64,000 nucleotides of DNA from Ochrobactrum sp. BTU1 (GTDB taxonomy: Bacteria > Pseudomonadota > Alphaproteobacteria > Rhizobiales > Rhizobiaceae): positions 1,364,001 through 1,428,000 of the forward strand of contig CP076354.1 in the NCBI GenBank assembly GCA_018798825.1, written 5' to 3'. The notes beneath the pieces are model-generated. The model saw only the letters and a list, made by a program, of their open reading frames with translations, was not told the DNA's origin and ran no database searches. Within the stretch, counting starts at the first letter, position 1. Every line of letters begins with the position of its first letter. Of this stretch, positions 27,743-37,153 are shown piece after piece. The position numbers were made by a program, and so were the translations under genes.

Positions 27743-28855
27743 TCATCTCAGGAAGTCGCGGAAACGACGCAGTGCAAAGAAGAAAAGAACACTTCCGATT
27801 ACAATCATGGCCAGCAATTGTGGCCACACGACACTCAATCCCGCACCGCGGAACAGCACCGATTGCGCGAGCATCACGAAATGCGTGTTGGGTGCAGCCA
27901 GCATGATATTCTGAATAATTTCCGGCATACTTTCGCGCGGCGTTGTACCGCCCGAGAGAACCTGTAACGGAAGCAGAACCAGCATCAGGAGAAGTCCGAA
28001 CTGAGGCATAGAACCAGCAATCGTTGCTAGGAAGATGCCAAGGCTCGTTGTCGCGAAAAGCTGTAATGCAGCACCCGCCAAAAACAGCGTCAGCGAACCA
28101 TTGATCGGCACCGCGAGAATGCCCTGCACAACAACAACCAGTGAAAAGGCAGTCGCCACCAGCACCACCATCCCCATGGACCAGACCTTGGAGACCATGA
28201 TCTCAAGTGGCGTCACCGGCATGACCAGCAGATGTTCGATTGTGCCATGTTCGCGCTCGCGGATGAGAGCTGCACCCGTCAGAATGATCGAAAGCATAGT
28301 TACCGATGAAATGACATTGGTGATCGCACCGAACCAGCCTTTGTTCAGATCCTGATTGAAGCGCGCACGTAGGTTAAGTCCAACCGGTGTTTGCGTATCC
28401 CCGCGATAGCGATTGAGAAACTCATTCACTTCGCTGGAAACTATCGACTGAACATAACCGCCGCCGGTAAAGGCCTGACTCATGCGCGTTGCATCGACAT
28501 TCAGCTGGATCGTTGGCGAACGCCCGGCAAGCAGATCGCGCTGAAAATTCGGCGGGATATTGAGCGCAAAGGTATCGAGGCCAGAATCCATCCGCTTATC
28601 CATCTCATGAGATGAAATGAGCTTTGGCGGCACAAAATACGGCGGATAAAACGCAGTCGTGATGCGACCCGAAACCGGTGACTGATCCTCATCAACGATT
28701 GCGATTGCCGCATTGTTGAGATTTTCCGGCATAGCCTTTGCAGCGGTATAGATCGCAAGTGTGAAGGCATAGACGATAAGCAGCAGAAGCATCGGATCAC
28801 GCGCCAGTCCGCGCAGTTCCTTGACGCCAAGCTGGAATATATTGGAAATCCGCAT
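27743..28855 (-). CDS. ABC-2 type export permease (YhhJ-like)
   Basis: A 370-residue ABC-2 membrane protein. It has an N-terminal helix (~20-38), a large periplasmic domain (~40-170) and a C-terminal block of five or six helices containing EREHGTIEHLLVMPVTPLEIM, the family signature. It starts two bases after the upstream ATPase-permease stop (TGAGATG), so it is coupled. It resembles the last member of the E. coli yhiI-rbbA-yhhJ set and is presumably the second membrane half of the exporter. Confidence 0.87.
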   Translation of the reverse strand: MRISNIFQLGVKELRGLARDPMLLLLIVYAFTLAIYTAAKAMPENLNNAAIAIVDEDQSPVSGRITTAFYPPYFVPPKLISSHEMDKRMDSGLDTFALNIPPNFQRDLLAGRSPTIQLNVDATRMSQAFTGGGYVQSIVSSEVNEFLNRYRGDTQTPVGLNLRARFNQDLNKGWFGAITNVISSVTMLSIILTGAALIREREHGTIEHLLVMPVTPLEIMVSKVWSMGMVVLVATAFSLVVVVQGILAVPINGSLTLFLAGAALQLFATTSLGIFLATIAGSMPQFGLLLMLVLLPLQVLSGGTTPRESMPEIIQNIMLAAPNTHFVMLAQSVLFRGAGLSVVWPQLLAMIVIGSVLFFFALRRFRDFLR

Positions 28856-28856
28856 C

Positions 28857-31634
28857 TCAGCCCGCCTGCTTCTTGAGAAGTACAATGCCGAGAACGGTCA
28901 GAACCGGTATGGCAATCAGCAGCGGCAGGAATGATCCGGCGAGATCGGAGAAATCGAGCGCCTTTGAGAAAGTCCCGCGCGAGATCGTCACGAAATAGGT
29001 CGTCGGATAAATCTTGCCGATAAACGCACCTGCCCCCTGCAAAGACGAGACCGGATCGATAATGCCAGAATATTGCACTGCGGGAATGAGTGTCAGCAAT
29101 GCAGTGCCGAAGATCGCCGCAATCTGGCTATTGATGAAAGTCGAGATCACCAGCCCCATGCCGGTCGTAATGATGACATAGAGAAGCGCTGCCGTGGCAT
29201 AGGTCAAGAAACTGCCTGTGAATGGCACACGGAATATGAAAACAGCAAAGGCCGTCAGCATCAGGAAGTTGAGAAAGGCGAGCGCGATATAAGGCAGCTG
29301 TTTGCCTAACAAAAACTCGAACTTGGTCACCGGCGTCACATAGAAATTAATGATGGAGCCAAGTTCTTTTTCACGTACAACACTCAGAACCGCCAACATT
29401 GCAGGGATCATCAGCAGAAGCAACGGGATAACTGCTGGCACCATGGCCACAAGGCTCTGGACGTCCGGATTATAGCGATAACGAATTTCCAGATTGAAGT
29501 TACCAACAGTGGCGTTGCTTCCATAAAGCTCGCGCGCTTTTTGTGTCAGCCAATTGGCATGCATTCCCTGCACATAACCGCGCACGGTTTCCGCTCGCGT
29601 TGGCATGGCGCCGTCGATCCAGGCACCAACTTCGACGGGACGACCACGCGCGACATTGCTGCCGAAATTCGGCGGGATTTCAATTGCCAGGCTGATTTCA
29701 CCTTCGCGCATACGCCGATCAAGGTCGTCATAATCGGTTATGGGTGCTTTTTCAGTGAAATACCGAGAACCAGCAAGTTGCTGCGTGTAATCACGGCTGA
29801 TCGTCGTATCGTCGCGATCCAAAACCGCAAACGTCAAGTCCTCGACATCGAGATTGATACCGTATCCGATCACGAACATCAGGATCACAGTGCCCAGAAT
29901 GGCCAATGTCGCCCGGATCGGATCGCGTTTCAACTCCAGCGCTTCGCGGCGTGAGAAAGCCAACATTCGCCGAGGATTTGGCAACCAACCCGCGCGGGCC
30001 GTCGTGCTTTTCTCAACCTTTTCAGGCTGAATCTTCACCGCCTCTTGAACGTCTTTCTCAGGCGCTGTTTCGCCAATTGCTTCTTCGAGATATGCGATGA
30101 AAGCATCTTCAAGTGTTGCTGCATTGCGGCTTGCGGTAATGGCTTTTGGCGTGTCGCTGATCAACACCTTACCAGCATGCATCAAGGAAATGCGATCACA
30201 CAGTTCCGCTTCATTCATGAAATGGGTTGAGACGAAAATCGTGACATTGTCGTTGCGTGAAAGATCGGCAAGGATTTGCCAGAAAGCATCGCGCGCAACC
30301 GGATCAACGCCTGAAGTTGGCTCGTCGAGAATAAGAATATCCGGCGAATGGATCAGCGCGACAGCCAGTGACAGGCGCTGGCGGATGCCGAGCGGCATCG
30401 AGTCGGGAAGATCATCCATAACGCCCGCCAAATCAAACCTTTGGGCCAGTTCCTTGATTCTGCGCTTGGTATCTTCTTCCGCCATGCCAAACAGCTTAGC
30501 GTGAAGCTCCAGATTTTGATGAACTGTCAGTTCGGAATAGAGCGAAAACGCCTGCGACATGTAACCAACATGACGGCGTATATCGATATCTTTTGGATCG
30601 ACTTCGCGCCCAAACAGCCTTGCCGTGCCTTCGCTTGCAGGCAACAAGCCGGTCAAAACCTTCATCGTCGTGGATTTGCCGCAACCGTTAGAGCCGAGGA
30701 AGCCGAAAATCTCGCCGCGCGGAATACGGAAACTTACATTGTCAACGGCAGTGAAATTGCCAAATCGCACCGTTACATGCTCGGCTTCGATAGCGATGTC
30801 GCTATCAGCCTGCTCATTGCGCGGTGGCATTACTACTTCGCTGTGCCCTTGCCGAAGCTCTTCTGGCAAAAGCGCGATGAAGGCTGCATCAAGATTAGGC
30901 GTCTGGGTTTTCTCAAGCAGTTTCTGAGGGCTGCCGGTTGCAAGAATCTGGCCGTCATTCATCGCAACCAGCCAGTCGAAGCGTTCGGCTTCCTCCATAT
31001 AGGCCGTGGCAACAATAACGCTCATCCCCGGGCGATCTTTGCGGATATCGTCGATCAGTTCCCAAAACTGACGCCGCGATAAAGGATCAACGCCCGTTGT
31101 CGGCTCATCAAGGATAAGCAAATCGGGATCATGGATCAGTGAGCAACAAAGACTTGTCTTCTGCTTCATGCCACCCGAAAGCTTACCAGCCTGGCGATCC
31201 GCAAAAGGCGACATCCCTGTCCGCGCCAGAAGGTCTGCAATGCGGCGTTCGCGCTCATGCTTGTCATGGCCAAATAGCCGTCCGAAAAATTCGATATTCT
31301 CGAAAACGGAGAGCGTCGGATACAGGTTTTTCCCCAACCCTTGCGGCATATAGGCAATGCGTGGGAATGCCGACTGGCGATGACGCTTGTCGGCAATATC
31401 GCCGCCGAGCACTTCAATCCTGCCCTTCTGCATAACGCGAGCGCCAGCAATCAGCGACAGAAGGCTCGACTTTCCAACGCCGTCAGGCCCAATCAGCCCG
31501 ACCATGCAGCCGGCAGGTACCTCGAGCGAAACATCACGCAACGCTTCAGTCGATCCATAGGACAGCTTCACGCCGTCGGCCCGAACGACAAAGCTGTCGC
31601 CGTCCACGCCAGCCTTTATCGAAGCCGCACTCAT
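28857..31634 (-). CDS. Double ATPase fused to ABC-2 permease (RbbA-like)
   Basis: A 925-residue fusion of two ATPase domains and one ABC-2 permease domain. The first ATPase has Walker [10 protein letters not shown] (49-57), signature LSGGMKQK and [12 protein letters not shown]. The second, near 300-530, has Walker [10 protein letters not shown] and [13 protein letters not shown], but its signature is degenerate (PLGIRQRLS instead of LSGGQ). The permease part starts near 555 with ELKRDPIRA, then [20 protein letters not shown]. The start overlaps the hlyD stop as ATGA. The architecture matches E. coli RbbA (YhiH). Substrate unknown. Confidence 0.9.
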   Translation of the reverse strand: MSAASIKAGVDGDSFVVRADGVKLSYGSTEALRDVSLEVPAGCMVGLIGPDGVGKSSLLSLIAGARVMQKGRIEVLGGDIADKRHRQSAFPRIAYMPQGLGKNLYPTLSVFENIEFFGRLFGHDKHERERRIADLLARTGMSPFADRQAGKLSGGMKQKTSLCCSLIHDPDLLILDEPTTGVDPLSRRQFWELIDDIRKDRPGMSVIVATAYMEEAERFDWLVAMNDGQILATGSPQKLLEKTQTPNLDAAFIALLPEELRQGHSEVVMPPRNEQADSDIAIEAEHVTVRFGNFTAVDNVSFRIPRGEIFGFLGSNGCGKSTTMKVLTGLLPASEGTARLFGREVDPKDIDIRRHVGYMSQAFSLYSELTVHQNLELHAKLFGMAEEDTKRRIKELAQRFDLAGVMDDLPDSMPLGIRQRLSLAVALIHSPDILILDEPTSGVDPVARDAFWQILADLSRNDNVTIFVSTHFMNEAELCDRISLMHAGKVLISDTPKAITASRNAATLEDAFIAYLEEAIGETAPEKDVQEAVKIQPEKVEKSTTARAGWLPNPRRMLAFSRREALELKRDPIRATLAILGTVILMFVIGYGINLDVEDLTFAVLDRDDTTISRDYTQQLAGSRYFTEKAPITDYDDLDRRMREGEISLAIEIPPNFGSNVARGRPVEVGAWIDGAMPTRAETVRGYVQGMHANWLTQKARELYGSNATVGNFNLEIRYRYNPDVQSLVAMVPAVIPLLLLMIPAMLAVLSVVREKELGSIINFYVTPVTKFEFLLGKQLPYIALAFLNFLMLTAFAVFIFRVPFTGSFLTYATAALLYVIITTGMGLVISTFINSQIAAIFGTALLTLIPAVQYSGIIDPVSSLQGAGAFIGKIYPTTYFVTISRGTFSKALDFSDLAGSFLPLLIAIPVLTVLGIVLLKKQAG

Positions 31635-32698
31635 TTTACTGTTTCCGCGAGATTCTTCGGCCATTCAGCATTTTGATCAAGTTTCACGTAAGCCATACCC
31701 GGAAGCCCGGTTTTGACCTGCTGAATATATTTCTGAAGCAATTCCTGCGGGATTTTTGCCTTAACGCGGAACATGAGCTTTTGACGCTCTTCCTCCGTCT
31801 CAACCGACTTTGGCGTGAACTGCGCAACATCGGCTACGAAACTAATCGTAGCAGGGATCACATATTGAGGTGCGGCATCGAGCACAATACGAGCATCCGC
31901 GCCAATGGCCACGCGACCAGCCTGCGAAGTCGGCAGGAAGAAAGTCATATAGACGTCGCTGACATCCACCAGATTCAGCACGCGACCGCCAGCAGACAAT
32001 ACTTCACCCGGTTGCGCAACACGATATTGCACGCGGCCCGGCTTTGGCGAACGCAATGTGGCATCACTGATATCTGTATCGATAGTGGCAATCGCGGCCT
32101 TTGCAGCTTCAACCGCAGCTTCTGCATCAACAACTTGTGCCTTTGCAGCACTGATCGCGGCCGCTGTCGCGGCGAACTGCGCCTTTGCAGCACCCACGGC
32201 TGCCTCAGCTCCCTGCGCGGTTGCGCGGTCATCATCCAGCACCTGTTGAGAAACTGTGCGCGATTCTGAAAGCTGTTGCGAACGAGCCAGACGACGATTT
32301 GCAGCGTCCAGTTGCGCTTCGCGCTGTGCGACCGTAGCCTGAGCAGCAGTTTGCTCGGCTTCACGCTGGGCAACCAAACTTTTCGCTGTCTCAATGCTTA
32401 TTTCAGCGCGACGAAGCTGCGCTTCTGCCTGTTTGCGCTGGCTCTCGAGCTGGGCAGTATCCATGCGCGCCAGAACCGCGTTTGCCTCAACAAACTGTCC
32501 TTCGTCGGCAAGAATTTCGCGGATACGTCCGGGGCTTTTGGTGGATACATCGATCTCTACGGCTTCGATTCGCCCATTTCCGCCAGCAATGCCTTCCGGC
32601 AGTCCGGGGTCGCTCAGTGCTTTCCAGGCATAGTAGCCTCCGGCTACCAAAGCCACGACTACACCAGTTGCGATCCACTGCTTGCGATTAAACCCCAT
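31631..32698 (-). CDS. HlyD-family periplasmic adaptor (YhiI-like)
   Basis: A 355-residue membrane-fusion protein. It has one N-terminal membrane helix (~8-27), a biotinyl-lipoyl half ([18 protein letters not shown]), a long Ala/Gln-rich coiled-coil hairpin (~90-210) and a beta-barrel domain ([22 protein letters not shown]). It links the inner-membrane ABC exporter to an outer-membrane channel. It is first of three tightly coupled genes, followed by the RbbA-like and YhhJ-like genes. A perfect FNR/FixK-type box lies 112 bases upstream of its start. Confidence 0.9.
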   Translation of the reverse strand: MGFNRKQWIATGVVVALVAGGYYAWKALSDPGLPEGIAGGNGRIEAVEIDVSTKSPGRIREILADEGQFVEANAVLARMDTAQLESQRKQAEAQLRRAEISIETAKSLVAQREAEQTAAQATVAQREAQLDAANRRLARSQQLSESRTVSQQVLDDDRATAQGAEAAVGAAKAQFAATAAAISAAKAQVVDAEAAVEAAKAAIATIDTDISDATLRSPKPGRVQYRVAQPGEVLSAGGRVLNLVDVSDVYMTFFLPTSQAGRVAIGADARIVLDAAPQYVIPATISFVADVAQFTPKSVETEEERQKLMFRVKAKIPQELLQKYIQQVKTGLPGMAYVKLDQNAEWPKNLAETVK

Positions 32699-32774
32699 GC
32701 CGAAACATCCTCTGCGTCATCATCTTGCGGGCCCGCAAAGCAAAGCTATGCGGCAAACGATACTACTCAGTCAG

Positions 32775-32823
32775 ATTGAATTCTGTATTTTCACTTGGGA
32801 GTGCGTGCCTTGATTAAAATCAA
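32775..32823 (-). promoter_or_regulatory. FNR/FixK-type promoter of the export operon
   Basis: Perfect TTGAT-TAAA-ATCAA at 32810-32823, with a -10-like TACAGA at 32787-32782 on the minus strand. The spacing of box centre to -10 centre is about 32 bases, which is that of a class II FNR promoter (box centred near -41.5). It would place the export operon under oxygen-responsive control. Confidence 0.6.
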
Positions 32824-32949
32824 CTATACTCAAATGCACCGCAATTTCATGCGTTAAATAATAAATATAAGAAAATTCGCGGGTGCCGATTTAGTGAGAT
32901 GGAGGGCAATGCTGACAGCACCCGCTGGCTGTCGACAGTACAACATTGC

Positions 32950-33066
32950 AAAAAGATCGCGCTGGTGCGCTCGACAGATCCTTGAATTGTTTAAAATTAG
33001 CCGGGGCGTCGCTTTGGTTGGGCCTCGACGCCCCGGAGATTGCCGACTCTGGTGGAACTCGGCAAC
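32950..33066 (-). ncRNA. Candidate structured small RNA under an FNR/FixK box
   Basis: A predicted transcript of about 117 bases starting near 33066. In order it contains a stem GCCGA/TCGGC (33063-33042), a perfect 11-bp stem CCGGGGCGTCG / CGACGCCCCGG (33036-33001), and a short GCGC ACCA GCGC hairpin (32970-32959). GATC and a T5 run (32954-32950) follow. No ribosome site with a convincing frame is present. The promoter upstream is an FNR-class arrangement. No known RNA family was recognised. Confidence 0.4.
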
Positions 33067-33072
33067 AAGCGA

Positions 33073-33115
33073 TCATTAGCATCCGCTGGCGGAGGCTTTC
33101 TTTGATTTAAATCAA
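33073..33115 (-). promoter_or_regulatory. Second FNR/FixK-type promoter
   Basis: Perfect TTGAT-TTAA-ATCAA at 33102-33115 and a -10 TAATGA at 33078-33073 on the minus strand. The spacing between centres is 33 bases, almost the same geometry as the box at 32810. No plus-strand gene starts nearby, so the likely product is the structured RNA downstream on the minus strand. Confidence 0.6.
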
Positions 33116-33143
33116 CCAGATAATAAATAACCTGAATGTGCCG

Positions 33144-34337
33144 CTATTTTTTAGGTCGACACTTGCCCCAGGTCTTTTTCAAGTATGCCGATACGCTCTT
33201 GAGCTTCGGATCAGACAAGAAACCTTGTCGAAAAAGAATACTGCCTTTGACCTCCGGTATAGCGTTGTTGAGGTCAAGCTGGCGCTTGATTTCATCGACG
33301 CCATTTCCCGCAAGCCATTCAGGCTCAGCTTTACTCGAGGTGCCAGCGCGATAAAGTGCCATCCCGATATAAAGGTCAGTGTTTGTACCTTTAACTGTAT
33401 CCGCCCACCATTTGACGATAGGGCCATAAGGCACATCCTTGCGGCCTGACGACCAATAGACCTGCGGCGCGATATAATCGATCAGCCCATCTTTCACCCA
33501 AGCACGCGTATTAGCAAAGTCTCCATCATAATTGGTCTTACCCGCCCGCGTTGGCGAACCAAGCGGATCGTCAATCTGATTGCGCCAGACGCCGCCAGGG
33601 CTGATACCAAAGCGAACATGCGGCTTGATGGCTTTGATCTTGTGCGAGATTTCCTGCACCAGCGTATAGGTATTGTGACGCCGCCAGTCATGCTTGCTTG
33701 AGAAACTTGTCCCGAAACGTTTGAATGTCTTGTCGTCCTTGAGCGGCGAGCCCTGCGTTTCGTAATAAAAATAGTCATCGAACTGGATTCCATCGACATC
33801 ATATTTCTGGACAACTTCAGCCGTGATGTTAGTGACCCACTGGCGCACTGCCGGAATACCGGGGTCAAGCACATAGCGATCCGCAGATATGCCTACCCAA
33901 CCCGGATTGGTTTTATAAACACTGGGTGGAGAATCGCTGGAAGAATTATTCAGTTCTTTTCGCGTTGCCGGCCGCACATCCATAGAAACACGGTAAGGAT
34001 TGAGCCATGCATGTAGCTCGATCCCACGCTTATGCGCTTGCGCGATCGCAAAGCGCAGTGGATCGAAGCCCGGATCTTTTCCGAGTGTACCCGTCAGATA
34101 AGATGACCACGGCAGATAGTCGGATTTGTAGAAAGCATCCGCAGCAGGTGAAACCTGAAAGATCACGGCGTTAATGCCATGTTCGGATGCTTCTTCAAAC
34201 ATTCGCACCAGTTCCTGCTTCTGGCGCTTCACGCGTTCGGAATCGTCCTCAATCTGTGTGGAAGCTCTGGACGGCCAATCCAGATTAAGAACAGTCGCAA
34301 CCCAGCTCGCATGAAAAGTATCGCAATCAAGAGGCAT
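33144..34337 (-). CDS. Glycosyl-hydrolase-like 10 (GHL10/YngK-type) protein
   Basis: A 397-residue TIM-barrel-like protein starting FHASWVATVLNLDWPSRAS, the usual opening of the GHL10 (DUF187) domain. Further motifs are AVIFQVSPAADAFYKS, LHAWLNPYRVS, DGIQFDDYFYY and YIAPQVYWS. Relatives are exported or lipoprotein sugar hydrolases. Here the domain starts almost at residue 7, with no signal peptide, and an in-frame stop lies two codons upstream of the ATG. The protein is therefore either cytosolic or has lost its leader. Substrate unknown. Confidence 0.85.
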   Translation of the reverse strand: MPLDCDTFHASWVATVLNLDWPSRASTQIEDDSERVKRQKQELVRMFEEASEHGINAVIFQVSPAADAFYKSDYLPWSSYLTGTLGKDPGFDPLRFAIAQAHKRGIELHAWLNPYRVSMDVRPATRKELNNSSSDSPPSVYKTNPGWVGISADRYVLDPGIPAVRQWVTNITAEVVQKYDVDGIQFDDYFYYETQGSPLKDDKTFKRFGTSFSSKHDWRRHNTYTLVQEISHKIKAIKPHVRFGISPGGVWRNQIDDPLGSPTRAGKTNYDGDFANTRAWVKDGLIDYIAPQVYWSSGRKDVPYGPIVKWWADTVKGTNTDLYIGMALYRAGTSSKAEPEWLAGNGVDEIKRQLDLNNAIPEVKGSILFRQGFLSDPKLKSVSAYLKKTWGKCRPKK

Positions 34338-34442
34338 GGATTATCGCAGTCCCGTTCTATTCTAATATTAACGCCATATCTGGTTTGATATGATCAACTG
34401 GGTAACTACTTTAAAGATGCATAAAGTCAAAGCGAGGGCACG

Positions 34443-34886
34443 ATGTATAAGAATATCCTAGTCACCACAGATGGTTCAGAATTTGCAGAGCGCGGTCTCA
34501 CTCATGGATTTGACACCGCGAAAGCCATGGGTAGCAAGGTGACTGTCCTCACCGTGACCGCCCCCTATTCGCTTTCCGGCCTGCCTGGTGGCTTTACTGA
34601 CAGTCCGGCCTTTATCGAGCGTTATGAAGAAGAATGGAACGATTACGCCGATGCTGCACTTGCCCGCGCCCGTGAACTGGCAAGTCAGGCTGGCGTTGAA
34701 ATCCATACATTGCATGTCGTGGCGCAGCATCCAGCCACCTCAATCATTGAAACCGCAAAAGAATTGCGCAACGACCTGATTGTGATGGCGTCGCATGGTC
34801 GCCGTGGACTGAAAGGCATGTTGCTCGGTAGTCAGACCTATGAAGTCGTTACGCGAAGCACTGTTCCGGTGCTGGTGGTTCGCTAG
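34443..34886 (+). CDS. Universal stress protein, UspA family
   Basis: A 147-residue single-domain Usp. It opens MYKNILVTTDGSEFAERGL with the usual Asp, and carries the ATP-binding pattern in MASHGRRGLKGMLLGSQTYEVVTRSTVPVLVV. This class binds ATP and supports survival under stress or oxygen limitation. GCGAGGG lies before the ATG. It diverges from the GHL10-like gene. A near-miss FNR motif (TTGAT-N3-ATCAA, 34385-34397) lies between them. Confidence 0.93.
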   Translation: MYKNILVTTDGSEFAERGLTHGFDTAKAMGSKVTVLTVTAPYSLSGLPGGFTDSPAFIERYEEEWNDYADAALARARELASQAGVEIHTLHVVAQHPATSIIETAKELRNDLIVMASHGRRGLKGMLLGSQTYEVVTRSTVPVLVVR

Positions 34887-34888
34887 AT

Positions 34889-35323
34889 TCAACCGGCCTG
34901 ATGACCAGTGGCGCTTTCAATATCAACGCGAAAGAAAACAGGTTCCAGTTTGCGTTGCTCGCCGCCACTGGTGATGGTCTTGGTATAAGCAGGCTCCCAC
35001 CATGTCGGCTCGTTTGAGAGCATATTGACGATCGCAGCCTTTTCTTCCTCGCGCGTGATCTCGCGATAATGACCGTTCACCACAACGCTACGCCATTCCG
35101 TTTTTGAAATGATGTGATCGAACAAAATGCAGACCGCATCATTTTTCCGCATAGCCTCAGTCTTCTGACCATCGGTAGTGAAGGAATAAAGCGCCCCACC
35201 GCTGAATCGAAAACCGAGCGGCACCACAAATGGTCGATCACCAAGAATATAACCCAACCGCCCGATCTGGGTATGCTGGATCATATCACGGACATCAATT
35301 TCAGACATTTCCTTGATTATCAT
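34889..35323 (-). CDS. Pyridoxamine-5'-phosphate-oxidase-like flavin-binding protein
   Basis: A 144-residue split-barrel protein of the PNPOx-like/FMN-binding group (nitroimidazole-resistance type). Motifs include [45 protein letters not shown] and a conserved SVVVNGHY strand. It probably binds FMN or F420-like cofactor; the reaction is unknown. It is convergent with the Usp gene with a two-base gap. GAGGG is placed before the ATG. Confidence 0.85.
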   Translation of the reverse strand: MIIKEMSEIDVRDMIQHTQIGRLGYILGDRPFVVPLGFRFSGGALYSFTTDGQKTEAMRKNDAVCILFDHIISKTEWRSVVVNGHYREITREEEKAAIVNMLSNEPTWWEPAYTKTITSGGEQRKLEPVFFRVDIESATGHQAG

Positions 35324-35407
35324 GGCAAGCGTCCCTCGTTCAGCTAATCTGTTGTTAGATTACTATAGGGCGGCGATTGCGCTTTGACCGCAATCAAAAC
35401 ATGAAAA

Positions 35408-36334
35408 TCAGACGAACAGGCGCCCTTCAGCAATCTTGACTGCCGTACCGCCAATACGAGCACCGGTGAGTGTCTGGTTTGACACATCAAGTTCAAGGCG
35501 AATACGCGAGGGGCGCCCCATCTCCATGCCCTGCTCGATCCACCATTGTGAACTTCCATCCACCGGCTGGTCTTTGGCCAGAATCATGCCTGCAAAAGCC
35601 GCCGCTGCAGACCCCGTCGCGGGATCTTCATACACATTCGAGCCTGTCACAAACATGCGTGCGTGATAATTACTGTCGAACAGAATTGTTTCGCGGCAAT
35701 AGACATAAATCGGCAATGGTCGATCGCCCACATGCGGCAGACTTTCGCTCACATAGACAGGATCGATGGAGACTTTGGCTGCAGCGATTAGGTTATGAAC
35801 CGGCACAAGAAGATAAGGTGTGCCTGCGCTCCAGACAGCAGGAATATGGTTTTCAAAGCCGATCTCATGCGTGCCTAGCCCAATTGCGGCGGCGGCCTCT
35901 TCCTTCTCGATCTTGATATCGAGCTTTTCCGGCAAACGCGGCAGATCAAATTCGGCAAAGGCGCTGTTTTCACCTAAGATGACACCACAGCGAACGATAC
36001 CTACCTTCTCTTCAAGCGTCACCAGCCGATCCGACTCGTCGCCTGTTCTGCGATGACGTGCCAGCGATACCGCAGCGCCAACAGTCGGATGACCGGCAAA
36101 TGGCAACTCGTAGTCCGGGGTAAAAATGCGGACGGCTGCCTCATGCATCGGATTTTCAGGCGGAAAGATAAAGACCGTTTCGGACAGATTGAATTCGCGC
36201 GCGATGGCCTGCATACGCGCGTCAGTCAGCCCTTCACTCTCGTGCACAACAGCCAGCGGATTCCCAGCCAGAGCCTTATCGGCGAAAACGTCGAAAATCT
36301 CGTAATACCGGCCAGCACTGGCAGCTTCGGTCAT
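35408..36334 (-). CDS. PhzF-family isomerase/epimerase-like protein
   Basis: A 308-residue protein of the PhzF (diaminopimelate-epimerase fold) family. It has the opening YYEIFDVFADKALAGNPLAVV, catalytic Glu52 in NLSETVF, GHPTVGAAVSLA near 81, and DPATGSAAAAFAGM. PhzF isomerises a phenazine precursor, but no other phenazine gene is here, so the true substrate is unknown. GAGGTGAACG precedes the ATG. Confidence 0.9.
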   Translation of the reverse strand: MTEAASAGRYYEIFDVFADKALAGNPLAVVHESEGLTDARMQAIAREFNLSETVFIFPPENPMHEAAVRIFTPDYELPFAGHPTVGAAVSLARHRRTGDESDRLVTLEEKVGIVRCGVILGENSAFAEFDLPRLPEKLDIKIEKEEAAAAIGLGTHEIGFENHIPAVWSAGTPYLLVPVHNLIAAAKVSIDPVYVSESLPHVGDRPLPIYVYCRETILFDSNYHARMFVTGSNVYEDPATGSAAAAFAGMILAKDQPVDGSSQWWIEQGMEMGRPSRIRLELDVSNQTLTGARIGGTAVKIAEGRLFV

Positions 36335-36425
36335 CGTTCACCTCTCCCTCACTTCAGTAAGGCCATAAGCCTTGCTTTGCGAGCATAGTCAATTTCGTGG
36401 CGCTGTCATCTGCAAGAACTGATCG

Positions 36426-37151
36426 TTACTGTTGATTTTCGAAATGCCAATCGGCAAATGCGCGCACATAGGATGGCGTCGCCTGCCCCATGGCTCCTGC
36501 CTGCTTAACCGGAATGATTTCCGACAATTCCGGCTCTGCTTGAGCCGCGAGATTTGCCTCTATTCGTTTCAACAATTCCGTCGTCGAAAGATCAAAGTAA
36601 TGTCGGCGGAAAAGGGCAATGCTTCCATCGGCAGTTACCAGATGGGTCTTTGCTTCCGCCTTGGCATCACCAAGATTGATTCCGGTTTCTTCAAAAACTT
36701 CTCGGGCCATATTGGTTTCATAATCGGCGCGACCATCAACGACATCATTGTCATCAATGGAACCTGCCGGAAAATAGACACGTCCTGCGACCGCATTATG
36801 CGCGCTCATACGGGCTGCTATCAAATGCCCTTCAGCGGACACCATGATGCCGACGCCAAAAATATGCCACGGCCGTAAAGGCTGTGCATCTTTGCGCCAA
36901 TACATAAGCGTTGCAAAGCTCGTGCGATGGAAACCGGCGGAAAAAGACTGGCCTTCCAGTTTCGCGTCTGGTGCAAGATAAATTTCACCATCAAACAAAG
37001 TCGGATTAGCCTGACACTCGCGCTGCCAGTTTTCAGCGATTGCGGTTTTATTGGCTTGCGCATAATCGAGCGGTCCCGGCAAAATCCGGACATCGACACG
37101 ATCAATTTCATAAACCGTGTTTTCTTTCACATGCTGCATTAGCCGTCCCAT
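36426..37151 (-). CDS. NUDIX-domain hydrolase
   Basis: About 241 residues with a central NUDIX region (~125-160). The C-terminal part of the box, REVFEETGINL, matches consensus REUxEExGU. The N-terminal part (GRADYETNMA) has altered spacing, so metal binding may be unusual. It would hydrolyse a nucleoside-diphosphate-linked compound. It begins three bases after the nuclease-family stop and is probably co-translated. ATG 37151 or 37139 are both possible. Confidence 0.8.
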   Translation of the reverse strand: MGRLMQHVKENTVYEIDRVDVRILPGPLDYAQANKTAIAENWQRECQANPTLFDGEIYLAPDAKLEGQSFSAGFHRTSFATLMYWRKDAQPLRPWHIFGVGIMVSAEGHLIAARMSAHNAVAGRVYFPAGSIDDNDVVDGRADYETNMAREVFEETGINLGDAKAEAKTHLVTADGSIALFRRHYFDLSTTELLKRIEANLAAQAEPELSEIIPVKQAGAMGQATPSYVRAFADWHFENQQ

Positions 37152-37153
37152 TC

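Noticed and set aside
32891..33082. Short open frames on both strands across the 11-bp palindrome
   Set aside because: No ribosome site, and symmetry of a palindromic stretch keeps both strands open; a structured RNA explains it better.
34385..34397. FNR box near the universal stress protein gene
   Set aside because: TTGAT and ATCAA are separated by three bases, not four, so it does not match the consensus spacing.
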